Origin: Thamnaconus septentrionalis
Taxonomy: Eukaryota > Chordata > Actinopteri > Tetraodontiformes > Monacanthidae
Assembly: GCA_009823395.1 (NCBI GenBank)
Contig: CM020501.1
Location: 15,710,861 to 15,774,860 of the forward strand
Direction of reading: 5' to 3'
Length of the DNA stretch: 64,000 nucleotides
This document shows positions 30,379 through 51,025 of this stretch, one piece after another. Under the pieces are notes generated by a model. The model saw only the letters and a program-made list of their open reading frames with translations. It did not search any database and was not told where the DNA came from. The position numbers and the translations under genes were made by a program. The number at the start of each line of letters is the position of its first letter. The stretch's first letter is position 1.

Positions 30379-32475
30379 TCTGTCTCTCCTGTGCTCTCTC
30401 ACTTTGTTCTCTTCACTCGGTCTCCCTCTCTCTCATCCTCCCTCCTCCCATCTCTCCCTCCCTCTCTCCAGAGACTCGTTCCTTGCTCTCAACGCTCCTT
30501 CTTCTCTAAATTGTGAACATCACAACAGAACCAACTAACTAACAGAACCTCTATTGTGCCACACAAACGCACTCTGCCCTCTAGTGCTTTTGCGAGGTAA
30601 AAACAGGCCGTGTTTTTTTTTTCTTCTTTCTTTCTGGCGGGAATCGGGGACGGGAGGGTGCGCTTCATTTTGTTGCCCTGGGCTGTGGATGATGGATACC
30701 CTTGCAGAGGAGGACAAAGAGAGTGAAAAGGAGGGAGACAATAGGCAGCTAACAGCAAAGCACCTGGACTGAGGGGTGCACACACACACAAACACAAAAA
30801 AACGGACACTCGGACAAACAAGCATCAGTCTTGGAGGGCCAGGCGGGTGTGCGAGAGGCAGCTAACGGGGCTAATGTTGCATTAAACCCTCTGCCTGCGT
30901 GACGCTAAACCACGCCGCACATCACGGGGCTAATTCAAATCTAAAAAAAAAAAAAAAATTGTTTGCTGGCTGTTGAATGTATTCAAGCACCACAAGTGAC
31001 TTCTTGTTGTTTTATGGTAACAAAAAAAAGTTAGTTGAAAGTCCACCCTAATTGTTTTGTTTTTTTGTTTTTTCCTCTGTTCTGTCTCCAACGACGATGC
31101 TGGTCGAGTCCGTTAACAGGAGGGATAAAAGAGAAGAAAGGTTCAAATTAGCCATCATTGTGTTTCGTCCTTCCATCAAAGCGCAGCCTTCCTTCCCTTC
31201 CATTGTGGCACAGCTGCCTGTCAGTCTTCGCACCGCTGCTTTTCATCATGGGGTTTACTGTGATGCCTTCGCTTTAAGCTAGCACCCTTACTGTGCTATA
31301 GTGTAAAAACTACTGTGAAGAAATGCAACATGTGCCCCTTCCACCACTTCAGGCAGGAAAACGAACCACTGAGACGCCACGCAGTTTTTATCGCGACATC
31401 AGATGGCTAGCCCCAGTTAGCGGAGAAACAAGCAGCGCTTCCCACAGCGTTAGCCCTTCTCTGAGTTGACTGGTCGAGTGTCATCATCATGTCAGGCCTC
31501 ATTATCTCTCATTGTCAGCAGTCAGTCAAAGTCTTGACCCCGAATGGTTGAGTTGTCACACGTGTCTACTGGTTGATACGGTAGTTGTCGGCTAAATGCT
31601 TTACCTCTCCAACGGTTTTCTGATCTTGGTTGTTTTTAAAGAAGAACGAGGATGTGTTTTGTCCCTGCGTTGCTTTGTGTTGAGCTTCGTCAGAGTGAAC
31701 GTTTGGAGGAAGACGCTGTAATCAAACGAACCAAAAAAGCCTTCTTCTCTGTAAACTAACTTCTCCGCCATCCGCACATTCGTTGTCACGGTCGTTGATG
31801 TTGTACTATCCAACCCTTTAACTACAAAATTTTAGCCACCGCGTCCATTTGTGTACGTGTCTATTTAGCGGCAACCACACATTTGAGATTCTGTACTTTT
31901 AGTTTTGTCATGATGGAAGGAGTAGAAGTTCTCCGCCTCGCTATAGGCAGCAGATGCTGAAGTTCGGAGTCGCATTGGCCAAGATTCACCAAGGGCCAGG
32001 TGGTCAAACAAGAGAAGTGTCTGGACAAACTGTTGGGTTTGTCAGAGCCTTTCTTTTCCAAGAAGTGCAGTGGGAATCTCACTGTTTCAAATGGCTCCAC
32101 CGCTCATGCTTCCAAATATCCAGCACCGCTTTAACGCTCTGGGCAGAACTCGAATCCAAATTCAAGAAGCAGAGTGGTGGAACGGAAGCGGCGTGAAGGT
32201 CTGTCACTCTAAACTGGAGGCAACGCTGGTCAGTGTTTGACCTCTTGACCTTCTCGTCTTCTTTCAGAATGGCACTCTTCAGGAAGAGAGAGCGCGCTTC
32301 CTCCAAATATCATCATGTACCGGGACCAAGTCTGTACACTTTTAAAAAAGAAAGAAAAAAAATAAAACCTTGTTGTTGTTGATGTTCATTGTTTTATTTT
32401 ATTTTATTTTATTTTTTACTGGTGCTGACATACATGTGATTATGAGAAAAAAGTATATAAAAGATAATGGCTATT

Positions 32476-32483
32476 TGTAAATA
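32476..32483 (+). promoter_or_regulatory. maml3: Pumilio response element in maml3 3'UTR
   Basis: TGTAAATA matches the UGUANAUA Pumilio consensus, within the AT-rich distal 3'UTR. Function inferred. Confidence 0.4.
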
Positions 32484-32824
32484 TGTTTTTACAGGTTTAA
32501 ATACATCGGATAATACAGTCTCTACTCTGTAAAGAATTTACTGTTTGTTGGAAAATAGAGAGGTATTTTTATGTTGAAGTTTTTTGGTTTCACGTTTTAA
32601 CCCATCTGAGCTATGCCATTGCACTTCAGACAATGTCTTACTACTAATTTGTTTTGTAAACCTCTTTTTGGGATTTTTTTTCATTGTTTTTGTTTTTTTC
32701 TAGTTTGAGATTTTACTCTGTTCTTAAGCAGTGCTTATTTCTTCTTATCCTGTACAGAATTCTGAAATGTTAACAAAAAGAAAAATTACAGAAGCCTTTT
32801 TTTTTTGTTTTTTCAGAAAGATAC

Positions 32825-32830
32825 AATAAA
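32825..32830 (+). terminator. maml3: Poly(A) signal AATAAA, likely maml3 distal end
   Basis: AATAAA within ATACAATAAAGAGAG, after the AT-rich 3'UTR end and followed by T/G-rich sequence. An upstream alternative AATAAA lies at 32361-32366 in an A-rich run. Confidence 0.6.
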
Positions 32831-33758
32831 GAGAGAATGTTCTCGCTGATCATATTAAATTAAGTCTAGTGTTTGTTATTGTTGTTAGCCATCGCTGTTT
32901 GGGTTGCAGGGGCACTGGGGCCTGTGCCAGCTGTCGAAAGTAAGGTTAGCAACTGGGCAAGGTGCAATTTCTTGCTAATACAGAACAATTTTTATTTATT
33001 TTTAAGAAGGTATTTACTGATAACAGGAGGTGCCGTCCTGATTTCACAAAAATAACTAAACAGCACACATAAAGGTGGCCTCCAGAGGGCGCTTTTGTGT
33101 TTTCTACTTCATAATCAGCAGCAATAAGCACAGCTCTCAAAGTGAGCGGGCTATTTCCGTCACGCAACCCAAATCAACAGAGGGAAACGGCTACATCATT
33201 TAACTCCTCTGTAGCTTCACTCTGATTGGCTCCACACACAACATCGCTCGCAGCTCAAGTGAACCGACAACGACACCAACACTCAGCCGCTCGGGCTGCC
33301 AAGCAGTCATTTCATTTCGGGGTCGCGAGACTGACTGAGACAAATGCACTTCTATTGGTGTAGCGCCTAAATCCAGACTGACTAATTGCTGCAGTAATGT
33401 TTTGTCTAACAGCTCAGATTTGCATAATTAGACTTGCACATGCTAAAGAGCAGAGCCTTAATTCTGTCTGGAAGTAATGGGGACGATGAATCACAGGCTC
33501 TCAGACAGACAGACCACATACAGGGCCGGAACCTTTTTCATGTAATTCATCTTTGCCGCAATACGGCCCTTCTGCAGCAAGCCCCTCCTCCCTCCACTGT
33601 CAGCCCCGCCCCTTTCGTCCATCCTGGCTCACCTTTCTCCACCTCCTCTCCAGTTATCCCAGCTCTATATCTCCCTCCCCCTCCTCCACCTCCTCTCTCT
33701 AGCTGTCTTCTTTCCCTCCCAAATCTCTACCCCCCACTGACTAGCATTCACTCACGCG

Positions 33759-33794
<36 letters not shown>

Positions 33795-34839
33795 TATAAG
33801 TCACACTCCTGCTTCCCGTCTGACATTGATAAATGGAGACTAACAGAGATGACAACATCATTACTCATTTTCAATAGCGACACCGGCCGGGACAGAGAGG
33901 GAAAAAAAAGATGAGGATGAAGGACAGGACTGGTGGAGGAGGAGAACGAAGGGGGTGGAGGTATTGGCTACAAACCACCGTGAAGCGCACACCTCCGCGT
34001 CTTCACAGAGCACCACGCTGAGGTGTTCATTACCGGTGCAGACCAGGAATAGACACATCTTTATTGTGTATCTCACACAAGAGAAGTAGAACCCTTGACA
34101 GTCTTGACGTTCAGAATGATCAGTTTCAGTCGGGTCCGGTCAAGTGAGAGAAACCACAGGGCCATAGAATATGGCAATGTTCAATAATTGCTGTTTATGT
34201 ATTTACTCTTTCATCATATTATGTTGTGTTTTATTTTGTCGTTGCTTCCTCTTTCAACCTGAGCACCGTTTCACTTTGATAAGCTGCAAGGACGGTCAAC
34301 GCGACAGCTCCACCCGCTGCTGTAAAATGCAGGCGAGTCCTTGACTACGGTTGTCTTTGGGTTTGGAGCACAAGGCCACCACACATTGTGAGATAGGGTC
34401 TACAATCATTTTGCAGTCGTATGACTAAATTCTTTTAGGAAAAAATTTTGAAGACATGGACAGACAAAGAGAATCAGCAGCAGCCACATCAAAAAAAAAA
34501 AAAGTTCATCTCATGAGAGGAGCATCTAACTCCCCATTTGCAAAACTGAGGATCTTCGGCTCTCTCACAAAAGAAACTGCTTTTCACCCAAAGGGGTCTC
34601 ACACGGGACATCATTCGGAAGATGGAGAAAATGCCCAAGATGTTCATGAGGGAGATTCAGGGGCCTTGATAGGCACGGTTTTTGTCCTGGCATTGGGTGC
34701 AATTGTTTGAGCTTGACTAACCGACCCATCCAAAGGGAAGCGCTGACTTAGTGAAGGTCGTGTGTTTGGGAATGCAAGGTGGGGAAAAAGAAAGTGCACT
34801 GGGTCAAAAGTTAAAGTTAATTTCAGTCCCGCTGACTGT

Positions 34840-34945
34840 CACATCCCAAAGGATGTGAGATCCGTCCTTCACATTTGACCTCCCCTTGAAGGAGCAGTGA
34901 GCAGCTCTCTGGGTCTCAGGGTGGACACTAGACCACTGAGCTGGA
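34840..34945 (+). mobile_element. Short dispersed repeat relic (AGGATGTGAG...GGAGCAGTGAG)
   Basis: CACATCCCAAAGGATGTGAG followed by GAAGGAGCAGTGAGCAGCTC parallels a segment at 1131-1215 (CACATCCTGAAGGATGTGAG ... GGAGGAGCAGTGAGGACTC). Two copies in one window indicate a repeat family; class unknown. Confidence 0.5.
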
Positions 34946-35185
34946 CGTACTGGAACAATATACTACCAGTTCACATCCCAGAGAATCCAGCCTGTCGTGG
35001 AGACATGGTTTTCTCCATCCGTCCCACAAACCTTCAAATCCCAAGAAAATAATAAGGATTCTCTGCTGTTAGAAGCAAAGTGACACCCTGGAGTGATTTG
35101 TCCAGGAGAAAAAAAAAGGCTTTCATGTTCATTTCTGCAGTAGACCTGTTTCGCATGTACAGCATGGTGACAGATAAATAGCCCT

Positions 35186-35187
<2 letters not shown>

Positions 35188-35223
<36 letters not shown>

Positions 35224-35342
35224 CCACACTTTCACACAAACCCTGTGTTTATTACTCCTCAGCACTCAGGGGATCGCCAGCGAGGCAGGCGACGAGGCAG
35301 CCACAAGTCCGACTTAATGACAGCCAGTTTCGCTTCCGGAGC

Positions 35343-35394
<52 letters not shown>
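35188..35394. repeat. Pair of (CA)n microsatellites
   Basis: CA runs at 35188-35222 and 35346-35394 in the maml3-naa15 gap. Confidence 0.95.
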
Positions 35395-35397
<3 letters not shown>

Positions 35398-35981
35398 ACG
35401 CACACAGCGGCACACTCCAGAGGCACTGTTATGGGCTCTAATCAGAACGACAAATGATGTGTCACCGAGAGTGGGAGATGAGTTGGAGGAATCATTCACT
35501 ACCTCTCCCTCCTAGAGAGCAATAAGGTGGAGAGATGTAGCAGGAGAAGTGTGGAGTGCAAAGACATACAGAGGGGGAGCACGGGAGGGCGAGGCCTGGA
35601 TTGAGGGAAGGGTGTGTGTGTGTGTGTGTTGTCAACTTGATAAATGTGGTATAGCAGGAGCCAATGTGGTGGTGGAGGAGTAGGTGGCAACCAGACAGCA
35701 GCGAACATTCGCACATTCAGAATAAACACCATGAAAATCTCTGCCTCTCACTTCCGCACACTTTACATACACACTTAAGACACTTAAACGCCACAAAAAT
35801 GCACAGTAGCACATGGTCGCTAATTACCTTCACTTGACTTTATCTACGCATTTTCCGGGATTCAATTTAACTGGGTTACGGTGAGTTTCCTCCTCAGGCT
35901 ATTGTTGTTTTCTTTCTTACAAATAATCAGCTGCCCACTGCTGAGCCGTAATGTTGCTCGATTGTGTTGTTGTTGACATGA

Positions 35982-35994
35982 CTCCCTCTAGTGG
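35982..35994 (-). promoter_or_regulatory. CTCF-like motif (reverse) between maml3 and naa15
   Basis: CTCCCTCTAGTGG, reverse complement of CCACTAGAGGGAG. Confidence 0.4.
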
Positions 35995-36613
35995 AGAATG
36001 GCAGAGAAGGGATGAAAAGGTTTTAGCTCCTCTGTGTCCCACCAACGCAATCCAGTAGTCGGTGCAGTTCTTTGGTGAAGGGATGCTGTGCAGGCAGTTC
36101 TGCCCCAACACCGATCAGTTCCTTAGCATCGTTATGTTCAATTTTAAGAGGAAGAAATATAGTTAAAGCTATTGTAATAATGTGAGCAATTAAGTGTATA
36201 TATATATATATATACATATATTTATGTATATATACAATATACATACATATATATAACTGCCATCCCTTGTAACCAAGTAATTTCAAACCAGTACCGAAAT
36301 ATATATGTATAACCATACATTTATAAAGATACACACCTCTTTATTAAATTGGATTTTGATGAATATTCGTTCCCTCATGTTTATAAGCGTTCCTCTAAAA
36401 ATAATAAATATTCCATTTGCACACATATACATAAATATATATATATATATATATAAAACACCAAAATATAAATAGTATATATTATAAAAAATAAAAAAAA
36501 CAACAACCCACGAATAATTGCGACATGTTGTTCAGGGATTTTTTTTTTTTAAACAATGTCACATCCCCATATAAAGCATTGTGTTTAAAGCTGGAAAAAA
36601 AAATCTCATTAGC

Positions 36614-36616
<3 letters not shown>

Positions 36617-36664
<48 letters not shown>
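36617..36664. repeat. (TG)n microsatellite upstream of naa15
   Basis: About 24 TG units, about 150 bp upstream of the YY1-like site. Confidence 0.97.
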
Positions 36665-36667
<3 letters not shown>

Positions 36668-36799
36668 AATTTGAAGTGATGAATGTGGCGTGTTTGGGGA
36701 GTTGCAGGACTGTTGTGTTTTATATTACTATGCCTGGAGGTTGCCTTGACCCTCCACTGACCAGGGTGCCAGAAGAAAATGCCTGGACTTCTGATATCA

Positions 36800-37004
36800 G
36801 CTGCAGCCAGGCGCCGCCATTTTGAAAGAAGCTGCCGTCACCACGTGAGGGGGAGCGGCTGAGAGTAGATGCCAGATCAATCGAACGAAGCCGCTAGGGC
36901 GAGTGGGGCAGAGGCCATCGCTCAGCTCGATTAATCTTGACTATCTGGGCTAACTTTAGCTACATGTGCTGAGGTCGAGGGGGAATCTGATCTCAACTGC
37001 AACA
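36800..37004 (+). promoter_or_regulatory. naa15: naa15 promoter/5'UTR region with YY1-like and E-box motifs
   Basis: GC-richer segment just upstream of the naa15 start codon. GCCGCCATTTTG (36813-36824) is a near-perfect YY1 site, common at TATA-less housekeeping promoters near the transcription start. CACGTG (36842-36847) is a canonical E-box (USF/MYC type). No TATA box is evident. Transcription start not determined. Confidence 0.55.
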
Positions 37005-48251
<11,247 letters not shown>

Positions 48252-49435
48252 AATGCGACAAAACCGCGGCAAGACGAGACAAAAGAACTGGGCCGAGCAT
48301 GAAGCCTTGTGGTACGCCTGGCTGGCAGCCGTTTAGCAGAGCCAGACGTGGGGAAGCGAAATTTGGGTGTTTCGTTCTTTGGCTCGGCTTCATTGGGTCT
48401 GTGCCTGGCATGGCTCGGCTCGACCCAACATAATGAAAGTCAGGACTGTGTGTGTGAGAGCGTGTGTGTGTGTGTTGAGAGCGTGTGTGCAGTTATGTAT
48501 ATTTGTGGTAAATAGGGAGAAAAGAGGAAGAGAACAGAATGGCAGTTTTAAATTTTATTTTTCTTTTGGTTTTTTTTAAAAAAAATTGTGCTGATGACCG
48601 CCGCGTTAAAAAAAAAAAATAAACAAGTAATTATTGGCAAACTTGTCACGAGGGACTGCAAGATGGAATGTCACTTTCTTTTTTTTGGAATGATCGCTAA
48701 CTGTGACGGCAACCACTCGATTCTGGTCCCTGTGCTTCACTTGACATGCGCCCGTGGCATACAGTGAACCCCCTCCCGCTCCCTTCTCCCCCTCCTCACC
48801 CCCTCTTTTTAAAAAGCTTATTCAACTCGAATCAGGACACGGCTGTCGCCCGGCGAACTGGGGTGGGGGGGGGGGCTGAGCTGAGTGGATCTTTGCTGTG
48901 GCGGATCTGTAGGAAGCTGAGCAGAAAGCGTTGACAGAGGGACTTCCAGCGAACAAACCTGCGGACCGCCTGATCTGCGCCGAGGCGGGGCGGCGGCGGA
49001 GGGGCGACGGCTCAAAGAAAGACGCCTCACTCGTGTGAAAAAAGCTTCTTTTACTTTTCTTGGGTCAGACTGTGCTTCACCCACACCAACCCCCTCCCTC
49101 CCTGCCTCCCTCCCCTCACTATTCCAAGTGAAACTTGGGGAACATATAACCCTCTGTCCACTAAAACAAGGAGCACCTCATAGCACTGGTTATAAACTCT
49201 TACACTCACGTGTCGTGCTCCGTTTCCCAAAGTACCGCTAGCTCGAACCATTCATTTGATTTTCTTTATGTAGTCCTGAGAGAGCTGGATAGATCAAGCA
49301 ATAGCCTACACCACCTCCCGGCTCCAACGGATCGGCCAGACTCATTTCCACGAGTCGCTTGTGTCGTTGCTGTTAGAAACTGTCACGCACTCAGCCTCCA
49401 GTGCACCCAACTCCAGAGGGCTCTTCCCTGCCTGC

Positions 49436-49469
<34 letters not shown>

Positions 49470-49700
49470 AACGGCTCCTCCGCATCAGGCCGGCGACCGA
49501 GCCAGCGGGAGTCGCAGTGTTCCGACGCAATCCTGAAATTTCTTAATTTACATTTTCTGCACCCCATCACCCCCCGTCCCCACTCTCTTTTCTTCCACTT
49601 TTTTCTCTTAATTTGGGTTCTAATGTGAAAGGTAAAATCTAAGATGGTGATGATATGATAGCTCTGGTTTTTTGTATTAAAAACAGAAACAAAAGAAAAT
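48252..49700 (+). other. naa15: naa15 3' untranslated region
   Basis: After TGA 48249-48251. AATAAA at 48618-48623 lies in an A-rich run and could give a short 3'UTR of about 390 nt; ATTAAA at 49676-49681 could give a longer one. An AGCC tetranucleotide repeat lies at 49437-49469. The true end cannot be decided from sequence. Confidence 0.5.
49437..49469. repeat. (AGCC)n tetranucleotide repeat
   Basis: Seven to eight AGCC units in the downstream flank of naa15. Confidence 0.95.
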
Positions 49701-51025
49701 TGCTTGACTTGTTTCGCGTCTCTGCCTTTCACTGTGGTTTGTCTGCACTTTTGTTTACTGACTCAAAGTCAGAGGGAGCTGATGTGGCTCAGGTGAACTA
49801 TTTCGCTGTAGCAGGGCCCATATGTAAAATTGAAAGCTTGATTTAGAATCCAACCAACCAAACCAGAGTCCCCACCCCCACCCCCAAATTCCTCTAAAAC
49901 AGACACATTCCACTATTCTGAAATAGAAATTTCACATTCAAAACACTTCAAGTTTGTTGGAGCCCATATTTTAAAGATGTGAAGCCCAGAACAGTTTGTG
50001 CAAAATATATTGTATGTAGAGCACTAAACAGGGGTAAAGAGATTTAAATTTTTGGCCATAACTTCATATGTTCGATTTTATAATATAACTAAAACATGAT
50101 AAAGGAATCTCAAACATTTTAGTTCTTTTCTGGCTTTGAGGAACACTTCACTAGAAATAATTGTTTATCTGGTATTCACAAGATGTGTCAAGATTCAGAA
50201 AAATGAACGAAAAACAGTTTCTCCCCTGTGTTGCAAAAACCTTCCATGTTAAATTTTGTATTTTTCTTAATTTTATTGCATTTTATTTTAAGTTAGTTTC
50301 ATGGCAGCCCTGCTCCAAGTCACACCTTTAACACCCTGTGACCAAATGTATAACTTCCGGACTTCCTCCACCGTGGAAAAGATCAGTCAGACTAGCAGAA
50401 ATGTTGAACAACTGATCAATAATCTGACCAAGAGTAAAGTTTTGTTTTTTGTTTTATGACGGTCTTATCCACCACACGGTGAACTTTGGAAGGACAATTG
50501 ACGACTATTTGTTTATTTTTCTCTCGGCAGTCCTACACTGCACAGCGCTTTCCAGCGGTGTTTAACACGGCCGTATCCGTGTGTTATTTTTTGGGGGGAT
50601 GTATTTATTTATTTTTATGATTTTTAATGTTTTTTTTTATTCGATGTGTGAAGATGTTCATCTTTGATGGCAGATAGCGATTACAGCAAACCTTTCAACC
50701 AGCAGGGGGCAGCATCGTTCAAAAGCACAGGCGTTACCAACTTGCTTCTCCACGTTGTTTCATCTGATAAAAATCATAATTTCAGTGGCGTAAATGTCGG
50801 AAATTCAAAATCAACTAGCTTGTCACCTTCTCGTTGACTGATGACCACTTCCACCACCTTCTCAATCTCCACCCTCCGATCACTCATCATCACTACGCTG
50901 TCAAATCAAACCTCAGGCGACACTCACTCACTCACTCACTCACTCACCCCTCCTCTGATTGACGAAGCTCGGGCCGCCGAGGCTCTGTCTGGATCCTCCT
51001 CAGCTCGCCCAACACCGTGTGCTAG
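49701..51025. other. naa15-rab33b intergenic region and rab33b promoter/5'UTR
   Basis: About 1.3 kb, AT-rich to 50.65 kb, without a supported gene. It contains a strong CTCF-like motif (50699-50713) and an ACTC repeat (50927-50946). The last 80 bp before the rab33b ATG are GC-richer and presumably 5'UTR/promoter; no TATA box is obvious. Confidence 0.55.
50699..50713 (+). promoter_or_regulatory. CTCF-like motif upstream of rab33b
   Basis: CCAGCAGGGGGCAGC matches the vertebrate CTCF core consensus (CCAsyAGrkGGCr) essentially perfectly. It sits between naa15 and rab33b. Binding is inferred. Confidence 0.55.

Larger units (their letters stand above)
29709..32850 (+). other. maml3: maml3 3' untranslated region (about 3.1 kb)
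   Basis: Follows the TAG at 29706-29708. It contains (TG)n, an ATT repeat (30001-30054), a CA repeat (about 30335-30373), and an AT-rich end (about 32380-32830). Two canonical AATAAA signals are seen, at 32361-32366 and 32825-32830; the second is followed by a T/G-rich region and is the likelier main end. A Pumilio-type TGTAAATA lies at 32476-32483. The extent is inferred, not shown by transcripts. Confidence 0.6.
32871..36800. other. Intergenic region maml3-naa15
   Basis: No supported gene. Contains CA repeats (33767-33792, 35188-35222, 35346-35394), TA-rich patches (36197-36255, 36437-36454), a TG repeat (36617-36664), a dispersed-repeat-like segment (34840-34945) and CTCF-like motifs at 33082-33092 and 35982-35994. 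Short open frames here have no splice context or recognisable similarity. Confidence 0.6.
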
